48,040 nucleotides of DNA from IMG/VR virus record IMGVR_UViG_3300005518_000019, positions 1 to 48,040 of that record; one strand, given 5' to 3'. The notes beneath the pieces are model-generated. The model searched no databases and had not been told where the DNA came from. It saw only the letters and a list, made by a program, of their open reading frames with translations. Below are positions 31,549 through 39,282 of the stretch, piece by piece; the first letter of the stretch is position 1, and the number at the start of each line of letters is the position of its first letter. The stretch is from a virus. A program made the position numbers and the translations under genes.

Positions 31549-33089
31549 GACACCCGCCGCATCGTCTTGCGCCGGTTCCAGGCCTGCACGGGTTTTTGGT
31601 CGCCGAGCGATCCCATTGTCACCGATTTTCCCTCGCCGCCGCCGAGCAGCATGTTCTCGCCGGCTTCGCAGATATGGCTGTACTGGTTTTTCTCCGGCTC
31701 GTCCGCGTAGCGCTCGCCCGACACCCGGATCCGCCGCATGAAATAGCCGCCGCTCATCCCGGTGATGAAGGTGACGCAGGACGGATCGACCAGAAGCCGC
31801 GACGGCCGCCCGCTCTGCGAGCGGTTCATCATCACGAAATTCACAGCCTCGTGCCGCACGCTATACTGGTTCTGCGGGTTCGGCGCCGGGCGCACGATCA
31901 TGCCGTGCTCGCGGAAAATATCGAACGGCGTCTTGTCGGTCGCTTGTCCCCGGTGCTGGCCCGCCGGGTCACCCCAGAACTCGAACTTCATCCCCGGATA
32001 TTTCGACGCCAGGAAACTCTTCAAGAGCGGGGCAAACTCGACCGCCGACATGTCCCGCCCGATGAACTCGTGCTGCACGAACCAGTCCGAGCGCAGGCAC
32101 TGCCCGGTCAGCGCCGCCGGCTGCCGCCCGAAATCCAGACCCACCTGCACCACGCAATCCGGAATCACCTCGAGCTTCTTGTCCGACACATGCACGTCCC
32201 GGCGGAACATCGGATACACCGGCCGCCCGTCCGTCACCACCGACGAACGGTTCATGATGTTGGCGTCGATCCACGATTTGGTCTTGCCCGCGATCTTTTC
32301 CCAGTAGAAATCCGGCGGCAAATATTTCAGATTTTCCGCGTCCGGGTTGACCTTGTAACCGTTAAGCCGCCCCTTCTCGTCGAAATCCTCCAATAGTCCC
32401 GCCGGCTGCATGAAGAACGCCCAGTTCGCCGGCTTCTTCAGCGCGTTGCGCTTCTCCTCGCTCATCCAGTCCGGCGGCGGCACGTCGCCCCGCATGATCG
32501 GCAGCCAGTGATCCGCCGGCGGCGCGTTGGTGTCCGCGATCAGCCCGCCCCACACGCACCCGCCATCCTTCACCGCCGGAAACCGCGGCGGCGACACTCT
32601 TCCGACAGCCTCCGAAAAAACCTCGTACTGCGCGAACTGCACCTCGTTGAACCAGATCAGCGACGTCTCGAGCGACATGAAAAACGACTTCGCGTCCCTG
32701 ATGTCCTCCATCGCCACGAACGTCACGTCGAGCTCGAGGGGGCCTACCCGGATCTCATGCCGGTACGGCCGCGTCTCGTAAAAAACCCCGAACTCCCCCG
32801 CGCCCGTCCCAGGCCGGAACCAGTCCTTCCAGGTCTGGATCGTCGTCTCCTCCAGCTTCGCGTACGTCTCCCGCAGGATGTGCACCCGAAACCGCTGCCG
32901 GCCATCCCGCTGCGGCTGTTGCGCCAACGCGCGCTGGAAAATATGCATGCAACACGCCGACGACGTCCCGCTCCCCACCGGCCCCTGAATGATCTTCACC
33001 CGCGACGCCTGGTCCCGCATGAACGCCCGCAGCACCGCCCCATCCGGCCGGAAGATCGGAAACCCGGTTTGCTGGTCGTATTCGATCAT
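31545..33089 (-). CDS. terL: Terminase large subunit
   Basis: 514 residues. ATPase domain: P-loop GPVGSGTSS (36-44) with no Lys in the usual position; a nearby Lys32 may substitute as in deviant P-loops. Walker B is SLIWFNEVQF. Nuclease domain: VGLDFGRQPAALTG and FWGDPAGQ supply the acidic metal ligands. It pumps and cuts phage DNA. The ATG at 33089 is set by the ATGA overlap with the upstream gene; a longer frame is the shadow of that gene. Confidence 0.9.
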   Translation of the reverse strand: MIEYDQQTGFPIFRPDGAVLRAFMRDQASRVKIIQGPVGSGTSSACCMHIFQRALAQQPQRDGRQRFRVHILRETYAKLEETTIQTWKDWFRPGTGAGEFGVFYETRPYRHEIRVGPLELDVTFVAMEDIRDAKSFFMSLETSLIWFNEVQFAQYEVFSEAVGRVSPPRFPAVKDGGCVWGGLIADTNAPPADHWLPIMRGDVPPPDWMSEEKRNALKKPANWAFFMQPAGLLEDFDEKGRLNGYKVNPDAENLKYLPPDFYWEKIAGKTKSWIDANIMNRSSVVTDGRPVYPMFRRDVHVSDKKLEVIPDCVVQVGLDFGRQPAALTGQCLRSDWFVQHEFIGRDMSAVEFAPLLKSFLASKYPGMKFEFWGDPAGQHRGQATDKTPFDIFREHGMIVRPAPNPQNQYSVRHEAVNFVMMNRSQSGRPSRLLVDPSCVTFITGMSGGYFMRRIRVSGERYADEPEKNQYSHICEAGENMLLGGGEGKSVTMGSLGDQKPVQAWNRRKTMRRVS

Positions 33090-33373
33090 TCGGACTCGCC
33101 CCACTCGAACAGCTTGTCCATCATCCGCTTTTTCAGAACCTCGCAACCGCCGACGGCCGTATGCGCGTTCTGATCGATTCCCGCGCCGTCCCAACTCGTA
33201 CCAAGGGCCGAATACGATCCCGCATGATCGCTGGTCACCGTGATGCACGCGATGCCGTTGAACCCGCCGGCCTTCGCTTCTGCGAGCAACCGCTCAAGAA
33301 GCGCCACGCACTTCTCGTCAATCGGCGATGGCGGCTGCGGCGCGACCAGCTTGACGACCTCGCCCCCCATCAC
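33086..33373 (-). CDS. Small protein before terminase
   Basis: 95 residues: KCVALLERLLAEAKAGGFNG and IACITVTSDHAGSYSALGTS form an alpha/beta unit seen in small phage proteins of unknown function. ATGA overlaps on both sides. Confidence 0.7.
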   Translation of the reverse strand: MMGGEVVKLVAPQPPSPIDEKCVALLERLLAEAKAGGFNGIACITVTSDHAGSYSALGTSWDGAGIDQNAHTAVGGCEVLKKRMMDKLFEWGESE

Positions 33374-33576
33374 CCGCCCCTGAAATGCTTCCGCACCGGC
33401 ATCGGGAACTGCTTCCCAAACTCAACCCCTACCCCCGCCGCCTTCAATATCTCCATCGCATACTCAAACGCCTGATCCGGCGTCATCAGCCCGTGCACCC
33501 CGCCAAATCCAATCCGAACCCCGCCGCTCAAATCCCGCTCAACCGTGATCTGCATCGGTCGCAAAACTTCAGGCAT
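33370..33576 (-). CDS. Small protein before terminase
   Basis: 68 residues: beta N-terminus (MQITVERDLSGGVRIGFGG) then a helix (DQAFEYAMEILKAAGV). GGAG precedes the ATG at 33576. Function unknown. Confidence 0.65.
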   Translation of the reverse strand: MPEVLRPMQITVERDLSGGVRIGFGGVHGLMTPDQAFEYAMEILKAAGVGVEFGKQFPMPVRKHFRGG

Positions 33577-33814
33577 CTCAATTTCTCCATCGAGGTTTCA
33601 GACAAACAAAAATTCCACCAGAAAGGTCGGGAAGATAATCGGGAGGGGGGAAGGCCAGCGTTCGATTCCGGCCTCCGATTTTCCCCCCGGGTGCCCGCCT
33701 GGCGCGGGTCCTGAACGCGAGGGCCACCCAGGCCCGGTCTCGTTGAGAGTCCGCGCAATCCCTAGACAGGGGACCGCCAAGCATTGATATTGCTGCGATA
33801 TTACTCATTGCGTG
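33577..33814 (-). other. Region between terminase small subunit and next gene: possible small ORF or packaging site
   Basis: A 76-residue frame (33578-33808, MSNIAAISMLGGPLSRDCA) fits exactly between the two neighbours but has no ribosome site, and a second frame is also open. The region has opposed G-runs (GGGAGGGGGG and CCCCCCGGG on the plus strand, 33640-33690). A cos/pac-type packaging site is an alternative. I cannot decide between them. Confidence 0.35.
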
Positions 33815-34258
33815 TCAGTCACGTGTCACATCGATCATCGGAGGCTGTTTCGTCTCATCCGTGAGGTCGATGACGTATCCCGCCTTTATGTCAATGTTCA
33901 CAGACACTTGCGCGTCAGCACGTGGCTTGATGCCTTCGATCGCCAGAATGTGCTTCGATGCATCCAGGCTGACGTGTTCGGAATCAGCGTCGACCAATTC
34001 CATCACTCGTTTCGATGCGCGGAGCACGCCGATCTGGATGTTTTGACGTGCAGCGCGAGCGATAAACACCTGAATATGCGGTTGCTTCAACTGGCGTGAG
34101 AGATGGTTCTCATGCATTCCGGCCTGTTTTGCTGCATCGCGCTGGGTTATGCCGCGGGTAGCGAGCAGTGTGAGAGCATGACGCATTCGGGCGGAAATGC
34201 GTGGCTCTTTGAGAGTTCCTGGCTGTGTTTCGTTTTGCGTGAGTGCTGGCAGGCTCAT
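33815..34258 (-). CDS. terS: Terminase small subunit (probable)
   Basis: 147 residues. An N-terminal HTH (LLATRGITQRDAAKQAGMHE, then SRQLKQPHIQVFI) followed by a helical oligomerisation region and a beta C-terminus (VSVNIDIKAGYVIDL) matches small terminases. It would bind the packaging site. The ATG at 34258 is chosen; an ATG at 34318 inside a large hairpin would add 20 residues. Neither start has a good ribosome site. Confidence 0.75.
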   Translation of the reverse strand: MSLPALTQNETQPGTLKEPRISARMRHALTLLATRGITQRDAAKQAGMHENHLSRQLKQPHIQVFIARAARQNIQIGVLRASKRVMELVDADSEHVSLDASKHILAIEGIKPRADAQVSVNIDIKAGYVIDLTDETKQPPMIDVTRD

Positions 34259-34290
34259 GGCGGGGATGAGGCTTGACGGCTGCTGAGGCG

Positions 34291-34299
34291 GCAACGCAC
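34291..34299 (-). repeat. GTGCGTTGC motif, copy 6
   Basis: 32 bases upstream of the chosen terS start at 34258. Confidence 0.6.
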
Positions 34300-34305
34300 C
34301 CGACT

Positions 34306-34345
34306 GCGTGAACAGCATATATAGATAGCTATATGGTGTTCACGC
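34306..34345. promoter_or_regulatory. 40-base dyad upstream of terS
   Basis: Perfect nine-base arms GCGTGAACA (34306-34314) and TGTTCACGC (34337-34345) enclose a second AT-rich dyad (CATATA...TATATG). It spans the stop codon of the gene at 34329. Candidate terminase recognition (pac/cos) site or strong mRNA stem-loop. Confidence 0.55.
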
Positions 34346-34847
34346 GGCGCTTGGCCCGGAGTTCCCGCATCAGCTCGGCACGGCGCTGTATGCGGCGTTG
34401 GGCGCGCTGTTCCTTTGAGCAGTCAATGGCGCCGATGGTGGTGATCTTGAGCTTGGTGCGCTGGTCGTCGGAGAGGCGTATCTTCCAAGCCAGCTTGTCG
34501 GCGGACCATTTGATTGGGCACTGCACCACCTGGGAGATCAGGCGTTCGCGTTCGATATGTTCCAGCCAAGGTGCATATGACAGCAGCCATGACATGATGC
34601 GGCGTGGTGCGTCGGGCAGCGCGCCCATGTGGTGCGCGAAGATGCGGATGATCTCGATTGAGCGTTCGGATGGCTCGAGCTCAGCGCCGGCGCCATGCAC
34701 ATCGTTGTACCATCTGGTGAGGTCTGCGAGGCGGATAGCGGCCATTGAGCGGGTGCGTTTGCCGACCTTCGCCTTGGTTGAATAGCGACGCCTGATTTCC
34801 CATTTGCGGGCGGCAATTTGTTCAGCAGTTGGGCGGCGATTGACCAT
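34329..34847 (-). CDS. Hypothetical basic protein before terS
   Basis: 172 residues, Arg-rich and helical (RKWEIRRRYSTKAKVGKRTR; IMSWLLSYAPWLEHIERERL; RIQRRAELMRELRAKRR). Likely nucleic-acid binding from charge alone. It sits between replication and packaging genes. No family recognised. Confidence 0.7.
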   Translation of the reverse strand: MVNRRPTAEQIAARKWEIRRRYSTKAKVGKRTRSMAAIRLADLTRWYNDVHGAGAELEPSERSIEIIRIFAHHMGALPDAPRRIMSWLLSYAPWLEHIERERLISQVVQCPIKWSADKLAWKIRLSDDQRTKLKITTIGAIDCSKEQRAQRRIQRRAELMRELRAKRRVNTI

Positions 34848-34868
34848 CCAGCCAGAGTGGCCAATGGG

Positions 34869-35039
34869 TTAGCGCGGGCAACGCACCTCATCCACAATCC
34901 GCTCGAACACCCGCGCACTTACCACGCGGTTGGACCGATACTCCGGCCGTTGCTCGAGCCTGTCGCGCAGTTCACCGGCCTCGACGGTCTTGCACCAGTC
35001 GTGATACGGCAGCAACCGATCGAGGGGATCGTCGGTCAT
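34869..35039 (-). CDS. 56-residue protein
   Basis: MTDDPLDRLLPYHDWCKTVE then a basic helical rest ending VRCPR. The ATG overlaps the upstream stop (ATGA). Its last codons contain the GTGCGTTGC motif. Function unknown. Confidence 0.65.
   Translation of the reverse strand: MTDDPLDRLLPYHDWCKTVEAGELRDRLEQRPEYRSNRVVSARVFERIVDEVRCPR
34878..34886 (-). repeat. GTGCGTTGC motif, copy 7
   Basis: Inside the last codons of the 56-residue protein gene, 30 bases upstream of the ATG at 34847. Confidence 0.55.
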
Positions 35040-35551
35040 AACGATGCCTCCAAGACCTTCGCAGCCTTCCGCTCGGCCAGCCGTTGCCTCATATTCTTGC
35101 GCCTGTTTCGCTGCCTCGCGCGGCCGCCTTTTCGGGCGATTTCTGATCTCTGCTCACATGAAAGCTGCGAGTTCCGGGCAGCGTTTGCTTTCTTCAAATG
35201 CTCCCTTAAAACATGGGGTTTTGCGCGTTCGATGACGTGCTTGGAGACGCGATGCTCGCCGGTGCGAACGTTGCTTGTGTCCCTGTCCTCCCATCGCGGC
35301 CTCATGCGTGCTTCGGCCTCGGGATTCGGCACCAGGATCAGCTCGACGGCGAAGATCTCCATGAGCAGATCGAACACCATGGGCGAGAGCGATTTGGCGC
35401 GGGTCGGACCGAGCACCTTGTCCGTATGACCACGGGTGAGCCCTGCCCGCTGGTCACAGAAATCGTTGGACAGCCCCCGCATGGTCTTTGCGACCCGCAA
35501 TGCCTCGATCAGGTCGTCCTGGGTGCGGATGGTGGCGAGCGGCGCGTTCAT
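35036..35551 (-). CDS. HTH regulator-like protein
   Basis: 171 residues. The N-terminal part (DLIEALRVAKTMRGLSNDFC then RAGLTRGHTDKVLGP) resembles an XRE-type HTH; the C-terminal half is very basic (RKGGRARQRNRRKNMRQRL). Probably DNA-binding. The ATG at 35551 is set by ATGA overlap. Confidence 0.65.
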   Translation of the reverse strand: MNAPLATIRTQDDLIEALRVAKTMRGLSNDFCDQRAGLTRGHTDKVLGPTRAKSLSPMVFDLLMEIFAVELILVPNPEAEARMRPRWEDRDTSNVRTGEHRVSKHVIERAKPHVLREHLKKANAARNSQLSCEQRSEIARKGGRARQRNRRKNMRQRLAERKAAKVLEASL

Positions 35552-35775
35552 TCCGCGGCCTCCCTGGCCAATTCCACGCCGTTGATCTCGACGCGATCGG
35601 GGGATGTGCGGCCGGGCCACATGATAGCGACCTGGCTTGCGCCGCAGATCCGCACGATGCCCCTGCGTCCGCGCCAGTCGATGTGCTTGGTCTTGATGGA
35701 ACGACAGAGCGTGTTGGCGTAGCGCTCGGTGAGCTTCACCCGATCACCGGGCGAGAATGGCGGGGGCATGGTCAT
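35548..35775 (-). CDS. Small SH3/KOW-like protein
   Basis: 75 residues: FSPGDRVKLTERYAN ... RGRRGIVRICGASQVAIMWPG reads as a small beta-barrel of the kind in KOW and similar domains. ATGA overlaps at both ends. Function unknown. Confidence 0.65.
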   Translation of the reverse strand: MTMPPPFSPGDRVKLTERYANTLCRSIKTKHIDWRGRRGIVRICGASQVAIMWPGRTSPDRVEINGVELAREAAE

Positions 35776-35975
35776 GCGACCACCTCATCCGGAATGTCGT
35801 AAACGGAAATCATCAGCTCGACGACGTTGCGCACCCTGTATTTCCGGAAGATGTGAATGCGATGGTCCTCGACGGTTCTAGAAGATATGCCGAGTTTCAC
35901 GGCGATTTCCTTGTTTTCCCAGCCTTTGCAAAGATATCCAAGCACCTGGCGTTCGCGCGCCGTGAGATGGGTCAT
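35772..35975 (-). CDS. Stand-alone LuxR/GerE-type HTH protein
   Basis: 67 residues, nothing but the four-helix LuxR DNA-binding domain: LTARERQVLGYLCKGWENKE, then IAVKLGISSRTVEDHRIHI and FRKYRVRNVVELM. No sensor domain. It may switch between replication and packaging genes. ATGA overlap with its neighbours. Confidence 0.85.
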   Translation of the reverse strand: MTHLTARERQVLGYLCKGWENKEIAVKLGISSRTVEDHRIHIFRKYRVRNVVELMISVYDIPDEVVA

Positions 35976-36136
35976 TCCACTTCCTCGGTAGGTCGTTCAT
36001 CTGGCATATGGGCCAGCATTCGGCGCTGGATGCGCGCCAGCAAATCTCGCAACTCTACGCGCTCGTCCTCCTCGAGCAGACCACCTGCAACCACATCGCT
36101 GATCAGTTCGCGGTACTCGTTTGCTCTACTGGACAT
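35972..36136 (-). CDS. Small acidic helical protein
   Basis: 54 residues from MSSRANEYRELISDVVAGGL, acidic helices (EEDERVELRDLLARIQRRML). Start 36136 has GGGAG upstream; an in-frame start farther up would read through the helicase end. Confidence 0.6.
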   Translation of the reverse strand: MSSRANEYRELISDVVAGGLLEEDERVELRDLLARIQRRMLAHMPDERPTEEVE

Positions 36137-36962
36137 CGGAATCGCTCCCGTATTGGGGGGTGAATTGTCCGTTGTTGGGGTCAACGAAAAATGAGCAGCT
36201 GCCGATCTTGCCGGCGCCGATCTCGCGCACCTTGGCGCTGATCACCTTGGCGGTATTGCCGGCCTCACGCACCACGATCAGGCCGTTGTCGCATTTGTTG
36301 TACCAGTTCATCGAGCCTTCGATGTCGGCCAGGCTGACCACGCGATTGCCGGTGTGCACGATGGCCTTGGTGGGGTGAGCGACGATGACCACGATCGCAT
36401 TCACCGAGCGGCAAAACTGCTTCACCAGCATCAGGCATTCGCCGATGTAGTCGGTCATCAGCATGTCCTTGGGCTTGGCGCGGTCGAGCTCGTTCCACGG
36501 ATCGATCATCACGATCTCGACGCTGTGGCGCGTGCAGGCCTCGTAGGCGCGATCCAGCACCCATGGCAGATCGTGCGGCGGCTCCTTCATCATCAGCGGA
36601 ATGGCGGTCTGCACGAAGCATTGGTGGCGGCAAAACTGCTCGAATTGCTTCTCGGTCCCGGTCCAGATTTTTCGCAGTTTCTCGCGCAGATGAGACTCGT
36701 TTTCCGGCACGTAAAGGAACGACCGCAGGCTGCGCTCCATGGCCATTTTCAGCAGCGCATTGAGCATGAATGTGGACTTGCCGTGGCCTGCGATGCCGGT
36801 CACGACGATGAACTGCCCGAGGTAGAATTTCAGAATCTGATCGAGCTCGGGCCAGCCGACACCGAATGCCTGCTTGGCCACCGAACCCCGCTGTGGCAGA
36901 TCAGCGAGCGGATACAGCCCTGGATGTGGCTCACCAGATTTGAGTTCGATAATCTCAGCCAT
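36126..36962 (-). CDS. Replicative helicase-like RecA-fold ATPase
   Basis: 278 residues, resembling only the C-terminal motor of DnaB/twinkle. Walker A GIAGHGKS (56-63), Walker B region VEIVMIDPWNELD, then IVVIVAHPTKA (sensor histidine) and a C-terminal arginine region. It lacks a DnaB N-terminal domain. It follows the initiator gene and overlaps it (ATGA). Confidence 0.85.
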   Translation of the reverse strand: MAEIIELKSGEPHPGLYPLADLPQRGSVAKQAFGVGWPELDQILKFYLGQFIVVTGIAGHGKSTFMLNALLKMAMERSLRSFLYVPENESHLREKLRKIWTGTEKQFEQFCRHQCFVQTAIPLMMKEPPHDLPWVLDRAYEACTRHSVEIVMIDPWNELDRAKPKDMLMTDYIGECLMLVKQFCRSVNAIVVIVAHPTKAIVHTGNRVVSLADIEGSMNWYNKCDNGLIVVREAGNTAKVISAKVREIGAGKIGSCSFFVDPNNGQFTPQYGSDSDVQ

Positions 36963-37636
36963 CAGATCACCCCCTCGATGCCGTCCAGCCACTTCTGCGT
37001 GCTGGCTGCTGGTTTTTCCTTGGCTGCCTTCACCTCGCGATTCCGTTTGGCGAGCGCGCCCTTCACGGCATGGAACCAGTTCTTTCCCTCGCTCTCAGCC
37101 CACTTGCTGAGGGAAAGCAGCTCGGCAGGCAGATCGAGATTGCTGAAGGCCTTCGACCATGTCTCGAGGTCCTTCTGGTTCAGCTTGATGATTCCGTCCT
37201 CAAACGCGTAAGCCTTCGTCGATCCCGCGCTAGCGGGCTTCTCTTCTCTCTCTCTCTCTTTCTCTCTCTCCGTCGCGACCATTCGTCGAACGTTCGGAGA
37301 ATGATCTGCGGGTGGGGCTGGGTGGCGTGGCTTCTGCGGCTTGTCGATCTTCTGATGATGCCATCCGGTGATGAGCAAATATTCTTTGTCATCAATGATG
37401 TAGAAGCTGACGAGACCATTCGCCGACAATTCGTCGACCATTCCACGAATGGCTTCCAAACTGACCTCGTCACCCGGAAAAATCTGGGCTTTTATGGTTT
37501 TTGCCGAATACGACAGCCGACCTGCGTCATCGGCAAAATTCCACATGCCGATGAACATCAGACGAGCGATCGGCGAGCATTCCATGACCTGCTCGCTGCT
37601 CCAGAATTCCGGCTTGATGGTTCGGTAACGCGCCAT
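36962..37636 (-). CDS. Replication initiator / helicase loader-like protein
   Basis: 224 residues. The start MARYRTIKPEFWSSEQV followed by ARLMFIGMWNFADDAGRL is the phage replication protein (O/DnaD-like winged helix) hallmark; the C-terminal part (LETWSKAFSNLDLPAELLSL) suits loader contact. The linker is coded by a GA dinucleotide run (EREKEREREE). Coupled to the methyltransferase by TAATG and to the helicase by ATGA. Confidence 0.8.
   Translation of the reverse strand: MARYRTIKPEFWSSEQVMECSPIARLMFIGMWNFADDAGRLSYSAKTIKAQIFPGDEVSLEAIRGMVDELSANGLVSFYIIDDKEYLLITGWHHQKIDKPQKPRHPAPPADHSPNVRRMVATEREKEREREEKPASAGSTKAYAFEDGIIKLNQKDLETWSKAFSNLDLPAELLSLSKWAESEGKNWFHAVKGALAKRNREVKAAKEKPAASTQKWLDGIEGVI
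37245..37270. repeat. Dinucleotide microsatellite in the initiator gene
   Basis: TC runs at 37245-37259 (7.5 units) and 37261-37270 (5 units); GA on the coding strand. Slippage by one unit would shift the reading frame. Confidence 0.85.
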
Positions 37637-38223
37637 TATTCGGCAGCCTCTCGTCGGAGCCAGCACAGATCGGCGGGCCCGATGCGGCCCTTGGTGAACA
37701 CCAGCCAGCAGAAATCCATCTTGCCGCCGCCGGGCTTCTCGCCGGCCGCGATGACGTGCCCGGGAGGCATGGACGGCCGCGGCGTCATCAGCCAGACGCG
37801 CGAGAGCGGCATGCCCTTGATCCAATGCGCCGCGTTAAGCCGCGCGGTCGGGAAGATCATCGCAACCTTGACCACGTAGGGCAGATCAATCGCATGCCGC
37901 ACAAACCGGTCGGCGATGTTGAACGGCGGATTGGCCACGATGTTCTCGGACCACGGCGCGGACGCCTGCATAAAATCGAGCGTGGTCTTCTGCCCATGCC
38001 AGCCGCGGTGCACGATGTCGCTGCCGAGTCCGATCAGCCCTGCCCGGTTGGCAGCCTCGGGGATGCGACCAAACCCACAGCACGGATCCCAGATGGAATC
38101 CTTGAACTGCTCGACCTGAAACAGCCGCTCGCTGCACCAATGCGGCTCGACGTAATGCTCGTGCTTCTCCCGCTCCCATGCATGCGCTGCGACAGGGGTA
38201 GGCTCGACGACGGTTAAAGACAT
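37636..38223 (-). CDS. Adenine-type DNA methyltransferase
   Basis: 195 residues. SAM motif I WDPCCGFGRI (45-54) and catalytic motif IV NPPF (98-101) identify an N6-adenine methyltransferase. No restriction partner is near, so it is probably an orphan enzyme for self-protection or regulation. Start at 38223; overlaps the resolvase gene by ten bases. Confidence 0.85.
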   Translation of the reverse strand: MSLTVVEPTPVAAHAWEREKHEHYVEPHWCSERLFQVEQFKDSIWDPCCGFGRIPEAANRAGLIGLGSDIVHRGWHGQKTTLDFMQASAPWSENIVANPPFNIADRFVRHAIDLPYVVKVAMIFPTARLNAAHWIKGMPLSRVWLMTPRPSMPPGHVIAAGEKPGGGKMDFCWLVFTKGRIGPADLCWLRREAAE

Positions 38224-38624
38224 GGCTTGACCCTGACGCGGCAGCCGTGAGGGGCCAGACCCCATTCCACGACCAGCCGCCGCATGTGTTTCGGGGAATC
38301 GTCCTCGATCAGGCCGATGCGGCGCAGATAATCGATCAGCGCCTTCAGGCCGTTATCGAGGTCGATCTTGGTGTGGTGCTCGGACATCGTGATTGTGAGC
38401 TCGAACCGCGGCACTTTGATCAGTTTAAGCGGGCTGATCGATCGCCCTTTCGCTGCGAGCACATAAGCATCGGCGACGTTCCAGAACGCTGTCACCTGTC
38501 GCTTGCCCTTCCAGTCAACCTTGCGCGTGCGGTTGACCGACGGCGGCGCCGGCAGATCGAGAACAATATCTGCAGGCACCGCGAACGGCGGATCGGTCAT
38601 TGAGGGAATCGCTACGGCGTCCAT
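38214..38624 (-). CDS. rusA: RusA-type Holliday junction resolvase
   Basis: 136 residues. DLPAPPSVNRTRK near the start and the catalytic block KIDLDNGLKALIDYLRRIG, then LIEDDS, are the RusA signatures (conserved Asp residues and Lys). It cuts branched recombination or replication intermediates. One-base overlap with the upstream stop. Confidence 0.88.
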   Translation of the reverse strand: MDAVAIPSMTDPPFAVPADIVLDLPAPPSVNRTRKVDWKGKRQVTAFWNVADAYVLAAKGRSISPLKLIKVPRFELTITMSEHHTKIDLDNGLKALIDYLRRIGLIEDDSPKHMRRLVVEWGLAPHGCRVRVKPCL

Positions 38625-39262
38625 CAGACCCGCAACTGCACGGCGACGCGGTTGCCATCACGCGCGAACGCCGCAGTGTACCCCTTGGCCTGCTCGTCCT
38701 CGGTGATCGGCACCTGCTCACCGAACTTGGCAATGGCATCATCGAGGTCGATCTGGCCGTCCACCTCAGCCAGCGAGCCATCGATCGGTCGTTTCTTTTT
38801 GAATGCGGCCATCAGGACGGTCTGGCCATCGTGCCAGCCGGTGATCCAAAGCTGCTGGGCGTCCTGGGCGAAGTTTTTCGGCGGCTCGCAGGTTGCGCCG
38901 GACATGCCAGCGGTCCTGCCCTCCTCGAACCGGTCGATCTCGACAGCTTCGAAAAGTTGCGGCTGCGATCCGATCTTCAGTCCGGCCCAGCGTGCCAGGC
39001 GCTGCATCCGCTCGACGGTGGCCTTCATCTTTTTCGGATTGTCCGCGAGGATCATGTCCTTGATGTCGGCCAGCGCACCTTTGCCGAGGTCGGACTTGGC
39101 GAGGTCAGCGATTGCGGTGCGGTCGGCCTTGGCCTTCTCGACCAGCGCATCGGCCGCTTCATATGAACGCTTGTGGTGCAGTGTGAGTGCGCGCTTCTCG
39201 TCATCGGTAAGCGCTGAATTGTGCCCGATGCCGTTTCCGTCCTTCTTCTTCTTCTTCGCCAT
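38624..39262 (-). CDS. Phage protein with ribosome-modulation-factor-like C-terminus
   Basis: 212 residues. N-terminus MAKKKKKDGNGIGHNSALTD, a helical middle, then an RMF-like signature: EEGRTAGMSGATCEPPKNF followed by WITGWHDGQ. RMF proteins bind and silence ribosomes; whether this one does is unknown. The second ATG (39262) is chosen because AAAGGAG is then correctly spaced. Confidence 0.65.
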   Translation of the reverse strand: MAKKKKKDGNGIGHNSALTDDEKRALTLHHKRSYEAADALVEKAKADRTAIADLAKSDLGKGALADIKDMILADNPKKMKATVERMQRLARWAGLKIGSQPQLFEAVEIDRFEEGRTAGMSGATCEPPKNFAQDAQQLWITGWHDGQTVLMAAFKKKRPIDGSLAEVDGQIDLDDAIAKFGEQVPITEDEQAKGYTAAFARDGNRVAVQLRV

Positions 39263-39282
39263 TCCCATTCTCCTTTGTGAAA

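Noticed and set aside
33650-33685. T-arm-like GCGTTCGATTCCGGCC as a possible tRNA fragment or att core
   Set aside because: Only one arm is present, there is no tRNA body, and the integrase and its likely attP are far away at 1.8-3.2 kb.
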